This document shows, in pieces, positions 1 through 7,251 of a stretch of DNA of 14,799 bases. The notes under the pieces are model-generated. The model did no database searches. It worked only from the letters and a program-made list of their open reading frames with translations, and was not told where the DNA came from. The position numbers and the translations under genes were made by a program. The stretch is from Saprospiraceae bacterium (GTDB taxonomy: Bacteria > Bacteroidota > Bacteroidia > Chitinophagales > Saprospiraceae): positions 1 through 14,799 of the forward strand of contig SLDF01000265.1 in assembly GCA_007125435.1 (NCBI GenBank). The letters are read 5' to 3'. Numbering within the stretch: the first letter of the stretch is position 1; each line of letters starts with the position of its first letter.

Positions 1-290
1 GCTCTTGAGTTTTAGCTTCAGAATCACAGCGGCGGGGTTTTTTGTTTCTTTTTTGACCTGGAGCAAAAAAGAAAAGGCTAAGAGATTTTATAAAATCAAG
101 GGCAGATCAACTATATGTACCCTGCCACATGTATGTATTTCTCACATGTTTTTATCATGAAAAAAAGGCTATGAACCGATTAACCAATTGTTGATCTTTT
201 GACTTTTCATGTGTTAGTCCCCAGAAAAAATAAGTGATCCATTATTATAAAAAAATAACACTGAGTATGATATATTAAATAAATGATTTA
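1..290. other. Gene-free stretch at the left edge of the window
   Basis: No credible coding region was found on either strand. The sequence is AT-rich, apart from a short GC-rich stretch near 28-38 next to the hairpin at 45-74. It may be the 3' flank of a gene beyond the left edge, but nothing here proves that. Confidence 0.5.
45..74. repeat. Perfect 11-bp inverted repeat (hairpin)
   Basis: TTTCTTTTTTG (45-55) is followed by the 8-nt loop ACCTGGAG and the exact complement CAAAAAAGAAA (64-74). The arms are almost pure pyrimidine or purine, and a GGCGGGG block lies just to the left. It could act as a terminator in either direction or be a dispersed intergenic repeat. No adjacent gene is visible to decide. 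Confidence 0.55.
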
Positions 291-298
291 TATATTTG
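291..298 (+). promoter_or_regulatory. Bacteroidota-type -7 element upstream of the small ORF at 395
   Basis: TATATTTG matches the Bacteroidota -7 consensus TAnnTTTG at every fixed position. No clear TTG/TTTG -33 element was found at the usual 17-23 bp spacing. Transcription from here would start near 303 and give a leader of about 90 nt before the ATG at 395. AT-rich DNA produces such matches by chance, so this is only suggestive. Confidence 0.3.
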
Positions 299-394
299 CA
301 ATTGATTATTTGAAGTAAATAGTCCTCAGCCTATCTTCTACTCATCCATATTGAAATTAAAGCCTGTTTTAATAAAGCAGTCAAATTCAATTTT

Positions 395-490
395 ATGGAT
401 AACTTTTTACTTTATGCAGCTATCTTATTTGTCATTTCAATAGTCAGCTTTTTACTTTCTCGATCAGAAACAGAAAAGCATATAGATTGA
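395..490 (+). CDS. Possible small single-span membrane protein, 31 residues
   Basis: The family is not recognised. From the ATG at 395 the frame runs 31 codons to a TGA. The protein starts MDNFLLYAAILFVISIV, continues with an uninterrupted hydrophobic stretch at residues 4-22, and ends in a polar tail, RSETEKHID. That is the plan of a small single-span membrane protein, with the positively charged residues just after the span. A consensus -7 element lies at 291 and a 9-bp hairpin followed by T-rich sequence lies 54 bp after the stop, so the ORF sits inside a plausible one-gene transcription unit in an otherwise gene-free kilobase. The leader shows no Shine-Dalgarno, which is normal in Bacteroidota. 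Short hydrophobic frames arise easily in AT-rich DNA, so this stays a candidate. Conservation of the residues with silent substitutions in relatives would decide it. Confidence 0.35.
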   Translation: MDNFLLYAAILFVISIVSFLLSRSETEKHID

Positions 491-543
491 TTGCCAAAGC
501 AATTCATTCCTTATCACATGTCTTTATGTTTTATGTGGTACAT

Positions 544-580
544 ATTTGAGCATTTTGATATTGCTCAAATAGCTTTTATG
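544..580 (+). terminator. Hairpin terminator-like structure after the small ORF
   Basis: ATTTGAGCA (544-552) and TGCTCAAAT (562-570) are perfect complements around a 9-nt loop, followed by AGCTTTTATG. The stem is 9 bp but AT-rich, and the T run is only four bases, so it would be a weak plus-strand terminator. It lies 54 bp past the stop of the ORF at 395-490. A second weak hairpin, AGTCGA/TCGACT with a TTTT tail, lies at 609-630. Confidence 0.4.
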
Positions 581-714
581 AGTAATTCACACAGGCCAAT
601 CACTCCTTAGTCGATTTGGGTCGACTTTTAAAACTATGTAGGTTGTAAATTATCTGGTTATATATAGAAATATTTTATATCTCTAGTAATCAGTTATTTA
701 AAGGGAGAGAATGC

Positions 715-746
715 TTGTTAAATGTGTTTGTTTTTGCATATATTTG
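715..746 (+). promoter_or_regulatory. Candidate promoter, -33 TTG and -7 TATATTTG
   Basis: TATATTTG at 739-746 fits the Bacteroidota -7 consensus TAnnTTTG. A TTG at 715-717 lies 21 bp upstream of it, within the usual spacing for the -33 element. Transcription would start near 752 and run toward the strong terminator at 968-1008. Confidence 0.35.
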
Positions 747-751
747 CATGA

Positions 752-1008
752 ATAAATTTAACTCAGCCTTTCAAAAAGTGCTATCAGATTATTTTTTGTG
801 CAATATTTCCACTTTGGCACAAAAATTGCAATATATGAACTAAGATCAATATGTATTCGTTATATAATGCGTTTAAATATATATCGATCGCTAATATGAC
901 ATTATTACCATCTTAATTGATGGTCTATATAAAGATGTAGTTTTCTTATTTTGAGACCTTAGTCTAAGACCCGGATTTGCAATGGCAAATTTCGGGTCAT
1001 TTTTTTTT
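752..1008 (+). ncRNA. Candidate small RNA of about 255 nt between promoter and terminator
   Basis: No known RNA family was recognised. A -7 element at 739-746 and a strong intrinsic terminator at 968-1008 bound a stretch without a credible gene. Inside are a perfect 9-bp hairpin, TTTTTGTGC (793-801) with GCACAAAAA (817-825), and a 6-bp hairpin, ACCATC (907-912) with GATGGT (919-924). The octamer TGCAATAT occurs at 799-806 and again at 827-834. A strong terminator with no upstream gene is the main reason for the call. It could instead be a relic of a lost gene. A 31-codon frame at 748-843 overlaps the inferred start site and is considered unlikely to be translated. Confidence 0.3.
968..1008 (+). 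terminator. Strong intrinsic terminator, plus strand
   Basis: GACCCGGATTTGC (968-980), loop AATG, then GCAAATTTCGGGTC (985-998) form two 6-bp helices separated by a small internal loop (G against TT). A run of nine T follows at 1000-1008. This is the best plus-strand terminator in the window, yet no conventional gene precedes it. Confidence 0.8.
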
Positions 1009-1134
1009 GACTGTATTAGACAAAAAATACAGAACTACGATGTTTTTTGTGTGCTTTCGGATATGAGTTTTGCTTTTTGTTTAACCAAATCCTGTGATTC
1101 CGACTTATCTAGATGGTATCATATCTGCAATGAA

Positions 1135-1290
1135 AAGGTCGAAGGTCTGAGGGAGCATAGGAGCTCAGGAGCTTAGGTATAGCCATTAGTTTATTTGATG
1201 TATTTTTTGTAAAGAAGAAGATAGTCCAATATGTCTCTTTGGTCATAAGGTCGAAGGTCTGAAGGTCGGAAAGTCGGAAAGTCAAAGGTC
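1135..1290. repeat. Short degenerate GGTCxGAA repeats with a 16-bp direct repeat
   Basis: AAGGTCGAAGGTCTGA occurs identically at 1135-1150 and 1247-1262. The second copy continues as a tandem run of units 7-9 bases long (GGTCGAA, GGTCTGAA, GGTCGGAAA, GTCGGAAA, GTCAAA, GGTC) from 1249 to 1290. The period slips by a base from unit to unit, as expected for replication slippage. There is no open frame worth calling, and the following GC-rich CGCTTTCGCTGCGCTC stretch resembles part of the intergenic repeat near 7350. Confidence 0.65.
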
Positions 1291-1421
1291 GCTTTCGCTG
1301 CGCTCATGTTTAACTCGCAAAGCTCGCGTTTATAGCAGAGCTTATATTGGAGATTTTTCGGCAATTTGTTAGTTAGGAGCTTTCATATAAATAGAACTTG
1401 AAAGCCTTCAGCCGACTTTAA

Positions 1422-1535
1422 GCATAAACAGCGGAGAGCACTGAGTGCTTGTAGCGTAAACAGCAAACGGAGGCGATAGCCGATCGTTTGCATAAACAGC
1501 GAAGCGTAAACAGCAGACAACTGACAACTGACAAT
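1422..1535. repeat. Four copies of GCRTAAACAGC plus a GACAACT triplet repeat
   Basis: GCATAAACAGCG or GCGTAAACAGCA occurs at 1422-1433, 1454-1465, 1490-1501 and 1504-1515. A 7-base tandem repeat follows, GACAACT, GACAACT, GACAAT (1516-1535). Two closely related versions alternate (A/G at position 3 and G/A at position 12). Start-to-start distances of 32, 36 and 14 are irregular. Overlapping minus-strand open frames here are by-products of the repeats. Confidence 0.6.
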
Positions 1536-1628
1536 CTTTTGCTTGCGTGAGGGATAGCAGCGATATGAACAGGACTGGCATAGTTGGTAGAGCGTAGATG
1601 TGATGGCTTGACTGAATGGTGCGAAGCA

Positions 1629-1685
1629 ATCAGATTGACTAAACGTCAATCTGATAATGAAGGAACTGAGCCGTCTCTGGCTCAG
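1629..1685. repeat. Two adjacent perfect hairpins
   Basis: ATCAGATTGAC (1629-1639) and GTCAATCTGAT (1645-1655) form an 11-bp stem with the 5-nt loop TAAAC. CTGAGCC (1666-1672) and GGCTCAG (1679-1685) form a 7-bp GC-rich stem with a 6-nt loop. No T run follows either one, so ordinary termination is not indicated. They lie about 180-240 bp beyond the 3' end of the barrel-protein gene at 1868-2584. Confidence 0.5.
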
Positions 1686-1782
1686 CGTCGAGCTAAATTA
1701 TAATTAAACTCTTACCTAAAAATATTCTCTTGCACAGCCACTAAAAGTAAAAGCCGCTCACATCTACTGCGATACCCTATGC

Positions 1783-1835
1783 TAGCCCTGTGAATACAAG
1801 CGGATAGCCCGGCCCGAAGGGACACGCCCAAAAGC
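1783..1835. repeat. GC-rich intergenic element ending in CGCCCAAAAGC
   Basis: The segment reads TAGCCC, then GCGGATAGCCCGGCCCGAAG, then GGACACGCCCAAAAGC. It is much richer in G+C than its flanks and contains the small hairpin CCCGAAGGG. From memory, GATAGCCC...GGG...CGCCCAAA elements are common between genes in Bacteroidota, but no family name is asserted. It abuts the 3' end of the minus-strand gene at 1868 and could affect its mRNA end. Its GCCCAAAAGC end resembles the GCCCAAAGC end of the repeats near 7252 and 11453. Confidence 0.5.
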
Positions 1836-1867
1836 ACAAATTTTACATAGTAGACAGACTTTGCAAG

Positions 1868-2584
1868 TTAGTCCAGGAAGAAATATGCCGCACCGAAGCT
1901 GAAGTATGAATATCGGTCTTTACCAGACCCTGTCTCTAATGCATCAAGCTTATCAGTATTGACGAGGAAGAGCATAATGTCAAGCATGAGCTCCAATTTG
2001 TCCCAACCATAACTTCGGTAACCTGGCAAGAATCTGTCGACACGTGTCCTCAGACTAACACCAACGGGGATGGATAGCTCTCTAGTGGGCTTGATGGCTT
2101 CGCTAGGGTTGTCGCGACTATAACCAAACTGTGAAAGCAGTCGATTGTCACCGAAGGTCACTCTTCTGGTCCTAAAACCAACTAGACCATAGCCGAGCAT
2201 GCCGTATATGTCAATAAAGGCTCGATCTTCATCATAGAAAAATATGGAAGTCATATTGATCATGGCCTGAACACTGTGGTCATTAAAGCGGGCGTTGAAT
2301 TTGTCATTTTGTGCAGGTCTTGCCCCTGCCAGTGATCCGCTTGCCCAATAATATCGCATGGAGAAGTACGGGTTGAATGCATAAGTTAATTGTAAGCCAC
2401 CTGCTAGCCTTACTTCATTGGGATCCCTGAGAGATGGGGCGAATTCGTGTTTTTTGACATCACCATAAAATATGGTGACACCGGTATGTAGTCCTACCGA
2501 TACTCTTCCATTCAGGTCTTGAGCTGAAAGGTAGCCGAAAGATAAAATGCACAATATGATCAGTAGTCCGAGTTTTACTCGCAT
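1868..2584 (-). CDS. Outer-membrane beta-barrel protein, function unknown
   Basis: This 238-residue protein begins with a clear signal peptide (MRVKLGLLIILCILSFGYLSAQ, cleavage near residues 20-22). The remainder alternates aromatic or hydrophobic strands with polar loops: VGLHTGVTIFYGDV (about 29-43), LTYAFNPYFSMRYYWASG, YGMLGYGLVGF and YSYFSFGAAYFF close to the C-terminus. That is typical of small outer-membrane barrels in Bacteroidota, especially those resembling the barrel half of OmpA-like proteins. No peptidoglycan-binding OmpA domain follows, so no attachment role is claimed. A consensus -7 element lies 25 bp upstream, implying a single-gene unit with a leader of about 20 nt. The gene is divergent from the M16 peptidase. 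The barrel assignment is fairly sure, but substrate and role are unknown. Confidence 0.75.
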   Translation of the reverse strand: MRVKLGLLIILCILSFGYLSAQDLNGRVSVGLHTGVTIFYGDVKKHEFAPSLRDPNEVRLAGGLQLTYAFNPYFSMRYYWASGSLAGARPAQNDKFNARFNDHSVQAMINMTSIFFYDEDRAFIDIYGMLGYGLVGFRTRRVTFGDNRLLSQFGYSRDNPSEAIKPTRELSIPVGVSLRTRVDRFLPGYRSYGWDKLELMLDIMLFLVNTDKLDALETGSGKDRYSYFSFGAAYFFLD

Positions 2585-2608
2585 GGTAAATTTATTTTAT
2601 TTGTAATG

Positions 2609-2616
2609 CAAAGCTA
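2609..2616 (-). promoter_or_regulatory. -7 element for the barrel-protein gene at 1868-2584
   Basis: Read on the minus strand this is TAGCTTTG, a full match to TAnnTTTG. Its edge is 25 bp upstream of the ATG at 2584. No convincing TTG -33 element was found at the expected distance. Confidence 0.5.
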
Positions 2617-2922
2617 ATCAATTCTTCATATTTAATACGCCTACTTTAAGCGCTTATTACTTATACGTTGATTATGGTGAATTGGTTGGTTTTAAATTTC
2701 GAATATTAAAATCGCTAATCTTGAAGATATCTGTATATTATAACAATCAGCAATGGCAAACGAAAAAGAAAGTAATAGATTGCTAAGAGATGGTTAAAAT
2801 CATGGATTATTTTTTTAGTGGTGAGATTAATCGTATTTTTAGCTGTTCTTCAGACGGGTTTCAGTGTGATTATTGAAACTGAGGCTTGTCAAGACCTATT
2901 TTTTCACCATCAACTATATATT

Positions 2923-5826
2923 ATGATGATTAGATTTTTAAGCGTAATAGCGCTTTTAGCTATAGTGCCAATGCTAACAGTCGCGCAGACTTTAGAATAC
3001 AAAACAGTGGAAGGGGATCCACTTAATGCCCGTATTTATACACTGGACAATGGCCTGAAGGTCTATCTATCCGTTAATGAAAGTGAGCCGCGGATACAAA
3101 CATATATTCCCGTCAATGTTGGGAGTAAAAATGACCCATCTGAGACGACAGGTTTGGCGCATTACTTTGAGCATATGATGTTTAAGGGTACACCAAAGTT
3201 TGGTACGACGGACTGGGAAGCAGAGCGAGTCCTTATAGATTCGATAGAGGCGCTCTTTGAAGTATACAGGACTCTGACAGACCCGGAAGAGCGACTAGAA
3301 CTTTACAAGCAAATAGATGCAGTATCCTACGAGGCATCGAAATATGCTATCCCCAATGAATACGATAAATTGATGAAGCAAATAGGGTCAAAAGGTACAA
3401 ATGCAGGTACATCTACTGACTACACCATCTATATAGAAAATATACCAAAGAATCAAATACGCAACTGGGCCATCATACAGGCAGAGCGTTTTAGCTCGCC
3501 TGTACTCAGGCTATTCCACACAGAACTTGAGACAGTCTATGAGGAGAAGAATATGTCACTGACCAATGACGGGAGGAGGGCTAGTGAGGCTATGATGACA
3601 GCATTGTTCCCCAATCATCCTTATGGACAACAAACGACTTTGGGTGAGGCAGAGCATTTGAAAAATCCGAGTATGACGACGATCAAGCAGTTTTATGAAC
3701 AATACTATGTGCCTAATAACATGGCCGTATGTATGTCTGGCGACTTTGACCCGGATGAAGTGATTGTGATCATACAGGAGACCTTTGGAAAATTAGAGCC
3801 CGGCGATGTACCTGAATTTGAATTGACCCCGGAGGATGAAATCACTACACCAAAAGAAGTCGATGTCGTCGGTCTCGAGGCAGAAAGTGTACGGATTGGT
3901 TTTCGATTTCCCGGTGCAGGTACAGAGGAGTCTTTGTTAGGTGATATGATGTCTCTGATGCTTAGAAATGGAAAGGCCGGTTTGATCGATCTCAATGTAA
4001 ATCAAAAGCAAAGAACACTATGGGCATCATCTTACTTCTTTTCAATGAATGATTACTCTAATCTGGTCATATCCGCAGGAAATAAAGGCGGACAGACCCT
4101 TGAAGAAACGAGAGACATACTATTGGAGCAAGTTGAGAAACTAAAAGCCGGAGATTTTCCAGATTGGCTCTTAGAAGCGGCGATTAATAATCTCAAACTC
4201 AGGGAAATGAAAGTGTATGAAAGTAACGCCGGCAGGGCGAGAACCATGGCCAATGCTTTTATGCGTAATATTCCCTGGGAGAGGCAAGTAGGCTATTTAG
4301 ACCTTTTGTCAGATATTACAAAGGCGTCCATAGTAGAGTTTGCCAATGAGCATTTAAAGGATAACTATGCTGTAATATACAAGCGTCAGGGCGAACCGGA
4401 AGATGTGACTAAAGTAGATAAGCCTCCGATCACCCCAATACATATTAATAGAGATGTCGAGTCTGATTTTTTCAGAATGATCGCTGATACAGAAGTAGAA
4501 GAAATAGAGCCGGTATTTTTGGATTACGACACTGATATTGCAAGAGGGAAGACCCAATCTGGTATCGACGTCTTATACAAGGAAAATGAAGAAAATGCTA
4601 CATTTAACTTGATCTATTATTTTCCTTTGGGAAGTGATCATGACAAAATGATCAACATGGCAGCCGGCTATCTGGATTACCTGGGCACATCGACTATGAG
4701 TCCTGAGGAAATCAAACAAGAGTTTTATAAGTTGGCGTGTTCCTTTTCTGTGTCGGCCTCTCGTGATAATACATATATCTCTATCAGCGGTCTTAGTGAT
4801 CAGCAAGAAAAAGCTTTAGAGCTGCTCGAAAACTTACTGGCAGATTGCCAGCCTAATGAAGAGGCACTGTCCAATATGATAGACGATATACATAAAGGCA
4901 GAGACGACGCTAAGGCTAATCAAAGAGCAAACTTTATGATGCTTACGGATTATGCAACCTATGGCGAAATCTCTCCGGCTAAGAACGTCCTGAGCTCTGA
5001 ATCGCTTAAGGCTCTTACTCCCGAAGCATTGATTAATGTGTTGAGACAGATGAATGGATATGAGCATGAAGTGATATACTATGGCCCATCATCAATAGAA
5101 GACGTCATTACAATGATTGATAAAAAGCATCATCTGCCTGAGAAAAGACTAAATACACCTGGTAAAGTAGAGTTTACTGTGCAGGAGACGCCGGGCAATA
5201 AGGTTTATTTTGCGCATTATGATGCCAATCAGTCCTATCTGCAGACCATACAAAAAGGCATAGACTACGATGAGACGATTATCCCCAGGGTAAACATGTA
5301 TAATGCATACTTTAGCGGTGGGATGAATGCCATTGTTTTTCAAGAGATGCGTGAGAAGCGTGGCTTGGCATACAGTTCTTATTCGAGATACAATATGCCA
5401 TCAGATACGACGCAGCCATTTACTTCGACTAGCTTCATAGCCACTCAAAACGATAAGATCGTAGATGCCTTCGATGCATTCAATGAACTATTTGATGACA
5501 TGCCCATATCAGAGCGAGCATTTAATCTGGCTAAAGAAACAATGCTGACGGATATGCGCACCAATAGGGTGACCAATATGAGTGTGATTTGGAATTATAT
5601 TTCTGCCCGCAAGATGGGTAGAGACTACGATCTCCGAAAAGTACTCTACGAGGAAATACCGAAAATGCATCTCAATGATGTAATATACTTCAATAAGAAA
5701 TACATAAGTGGTCAACCCAAGACATATGTCATTCTTGGAAATGAAAACGACATTGACTTTGATTCTGTAAAAGAAAAGTACGGAGAAGTAACTAAGCTGG
5801 ATAAAGAGACTTACTTTGGCTACTAG
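2923..5826 (+). CDS. Secreted M16 family zinc metallopeptidase (pitrilysin/insulinase type)
   Basis: Translated from the ATG at 2923 this is a 967-residue envelope or periplasmic peptidase. A signal peptide (MMIRFLSVIALLAIVPMLTVAQ) comes first. The inverted zinc motif HYFEH gives ligands H80 and H84 and catalytic E83. E208 in TELETVYEEKN is the likely third ligand, with the family's second conserved Glu seven residues earlier (E201). The gap between motif and E208 is long because of a charged helical insert (about residues 105-150), seen in many large bacterial M16 proteins. The C-terminal half carries FQEMREKRGLAYSSYSRY, the conserved Arg/Tyr segment of the inactive partner domain, so all four M16 domains appear present. 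A GTG start at 2818 is possible but would put 35 residues before an obvious signal peptide. A hairpin terminator follows. Family membership is secure; the substrates are unknown. Confidence 0.93.
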   Translation: MMIRFLSVIALLAIVPMLTVAQTLEYKTVEGDPLNARIYTLDNGLKVYLSVNESEPRIQTYIPVNVGSKNDPSETTGLAHYFEHMMFKGTPKFGTTDWEAERVLIDSIEALFEVYRTLTDPEERLELYKQIDAVSYEASKYAIPNEYDKLMKQIGSKGTNAGTSTDYTIYIENIPKNQIRNWAIIQAERFSSPVLRLFHTELETVYEEKNMSLTNDGRRASEAMMTALFPNHPYGQQTTLGEAEHLKNPSMTTIKQFYEQYYVPNNMAVCMSGDFDPDEVIVIIQETFGKLEPGDVPEFELTPEDEITTPKEVDVVGLEAESVRIGFRFPGAGTEESLLGDMMSLMLRNGKAGLIDLNVNQKQRTLWASSYFFSMNDYSNLVISAGNKGGQTLEETRDILLEQVEKLKAGDFPDWLLEAAINNLKLREMKVYESNAGRARTMANAFMRNIPWERQVGYLDLLSDITKASIVEFANEHLKDNYAVIYKRQGEPEDVTKVDKPPITPIHINRDVESDFFRMIADTEVEEIEPVFLDYDTDIARGKTQSGIDVLYKENEENATFNLIYYFPLGSDHDKMINMAAGYLDYLGTSTMSPEEIKQEFYKLACSFSVSASRDNTYISISGLSDQQEKALELLENLLADCQPNEEALSNMIDDIHKGRDDAKANQRANFMMLTDYATYGEISPAKNVLSSESLKALTPEALINVLRQMNGYEHEVIYYGPSSIEDVITMIDKKHHLPEKRLNTPGKVEFTVQETPGNKVYFAHYDANQSYLQTIQKGIDYDETIIPRVNMYNAYFSGGMNAIVFQEMREKRGLAYSSYSRYNMPSDTTQPFTSTSFIATQNDKIVDAFDAFNELFDDMPISERAFNLAKETMLTDMRTNRVTNMSVIWNYISARKMGRDYDLRKVLYEEIPKMHLNDVIYFNKKYISGQPKTYVILGNENDIDFDSVKEKYGEVTKLDKETYFGY

Positions 5827-5890
5827 TCCAAGTATAGCCATCTCTATGTGACACTTTACGCTTTTGTAGATCGATTAGAATATTTTTGTA

Positions 5891-5920
5891 GGGCTTGTAC
5901 ATCTGTGTATAGGCCCTTTT
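5891..5920 (+). terminator. Terminator of the M16 peptidase gene
   Basis: GGGCTTGTACA (5891-5901), loop TCTG, then TGTATAGGCCC (5906-5916) pair over 11 positions, two of them G-U, and TTTT follows at 5917-5920. It lies 64 bp past the stop codon. The two G-U pairs form only in the plus-strand RNA. Confidence 0.65.
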
Positions 5921-6077
5921 ACATAGAATAGCTGAAGATCGGCACGAGTTTCTAAAGGGGTGCTCTAGAGTTTGAATTTATAAGTTGTAAAAGTTGATTA
6001 TAAGGATAATATCTGATGAACTTACAAAAAGGAAACTTTGCCTTAATCAATTGCCATTAACCCTACCTGTCTTAAGC

Positions 6078-6093
6078 TTATCTGATCAGATAA
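6078..6093. repeat. Perfect 16-bp palindrome after the reductase gene
   Basis: TTATCTGATCAGATAA is its own reverse complement and has no loop. It lies 5 bp beyond the stop of the minus-strand reductase. Without a loop it is a poor RNA hairpin, so a dimeric protein site or chance is more likely than termination. Confidence 0.4.
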
Positions 6094-6098
6094 TTACG

Positions 6099-7070
6099 TT
6101 AAACCAGAACTTTACTTTTCCCAATGATTTTTCGCATGATGTTCACAGCGTGTATTCTGGAGTTTTCGATAAACCATTTATTGGTCTCCAGACCGCCACA
6201 GATGACACCGGCCAGATAAATATTTGGCATATTAGTTTCCATCGTTTCGGTATTATGCACCGGTACGCACTTGTCATCCGGCAAGATGTTGATACCTATC
6301 TTTTCCAGGAAGTCGAAGTTGGGTTCATATCCGGTCATGGCAAGTACAAAGTCATTTTCTAGCCGGACTTCGACATCATTAGTATTTATGATGATATGGC
6401 TTTCAGTTATGCTCTTCGGGGTTGCATTGAAGTAGGCTTTGATACTGCCTTCCTTGATTCGGTTTTCAATGTCCGGTTTGACCCAGTATTTGACATTGTC
6501 CCCGATCTTATCTCCTCTGATGATCATAGTGACATCAGCACCTTTACGATAGCATTCAAGAGCGGCATCCACAGCTGAGTTGGCAGCACCTATGATAGCT
6601 AGCTTTTGTCCATAAAAAGGATGAGGCTCCTTGTAATAATGGCTGACTTTTTTCAAATCCTCTCCGGGAATATTCATCAAGTGAGGTAAATCGTAAAAGC
6701 CCATTGCCAAAACGACATTTATGGCCCTGTAGGCACCCTTGGTAGTTGTAATTTCGTAGAAGTCGTTTAGGGGATTGACATCAATCACTTCTTCGTAAAG
6801 ATTGATCTTCAATTGCCACTTATCGGCAACTCTGCGATAATACTCAAGCGCTTCGCTCCTCGTGGGTTTAGGATTATGGCTGATGAAAGGCACATCGCCA
6901 ATCTCCAGTTTATTAGAGGTAGAAAAGAAAGTCATACCCAAAGGATAATTATACAATGAATTGACCAGAGTGCCTTTGTCTACTATCTGATAGGTTAAAT
7001 TTGCTTTGGCAGCTTCGATTCCACAGGCCAACCCTATAGGGCCTGCTCCTATGATAAACACATCCAACAT
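6099..7070 (-). CDS. ypdA: YpdA-like FAD/NAD(P)-dependent thiol-disulfide reductase
   Basis: This 323-residue cytosolic flavoprotein resembles YpdA, the bacillithiol-disulfide reductase of Firmicutes and Bacteroidota. The N-terminal FAD-binding loop is GAGPIG (residues 8-13). The stretch SLYNYPLGMTFFSTSNKLEIGD (from residue 38) is a family signature. The second nucleotide-binding loop, GAANSAVDAALE, is at 161-172. The C-terminal FAD segment is NIYLAGVICGG (283-293). As I recall S. aureus YpdA, its cysteine lies inside the first glycine motif; here that place is Ile12 and the nearest cysteine is C16, four residues later. No CxxC pair is present, so it is not an ordinary thioredoxin reductase. 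The start is chosen because MLDVFIIGAG begins directly at the FAD strand. No bacillithiol biosynthesis gene is in the window, so the substrate is inferred from the family. It sits alone, convergent with the M16 gene. Confidence 0.82.
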   Translation of the reverse strand: MLDVFIIGAGPIGLACGIEAAKANLTYQIVDKGTLVNSLYNYPLGMTFFSTSNKLEIGDVPFISHNPKPTRSEALEYYRRVADKWQLKINLYEEVIDVNPLNDFYEITTTKGAYRAINVVLAMGFYDLPHLMNIPGEDLKKVSHYYKEPHPFYGQKLAIIGAANSAVDAALECYRKGADVTMIIRGDKIGDNVKYWVKPDIENRIKEGSIKAYFNATPKSITESHIIINTNDVEVRLENDFVLAMTGYEPNFDFLEKIGINILPDDKCVPVHNTETMETNMPNIYLAGVICGGLETNKWFIENSRIHAVNIMRKIIGKSKVLV

Positions 7071-7251
7071 GTACCTGTTTTTTTGATTTTTCAGTTACTA
7101 TTTCTAATCATCCATAAAGCCATAAGTACAACAACCTGATGAAAATACCTATAAACTTTACATGGTCTATTTTATGAATATTAATTTGACACTATTAGTT
7201 CATTTTAAATCACTGCTTTGAGAAGGCTCTAATATTTTTTGGCATTCTTTT

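Noticed and set aside
748..843. Second 31-codon frame beginning at the ATG at 748
   Set aside because: Its ATG lies upstream of or at the inferred start of transcription, it contains a hairpin and a direct repeat, and it has no recognisable features. It is kept only as an alternative to the small-RNA reading.
982..1176. 64-codon plus-strand open frame
   Set aside because: It starts inside the terminator stem at 968-998 and runs through the T run, and the translation has no recognisable pattern.
1422..1535. CRISPR-like array of GCRTAAACAGC
   Set aside because: The repeats are only 11-12 bases, spacing is 32, 36 and 14, there are no uniform spacers, and no cas genes are present.
1383..1649. 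Overlapping minus-strand frames in the repeat patchwork
   Set aside because: Two overlapping frames exist only because the short repeats lack stops; the residues mirror the DNA repeats.
2818..2922. Upstream GTG start for the M16 peptidase
   Set aside because: It would place 35 residues ahead of a complete signal peptide that begins at the ATG at 2923.
5994..6362. Plus-strand frame overlapping the reductase gene
   Set aside because: Most of it is antisense to a well-supported conserved flavoprotein, and it has no family features.
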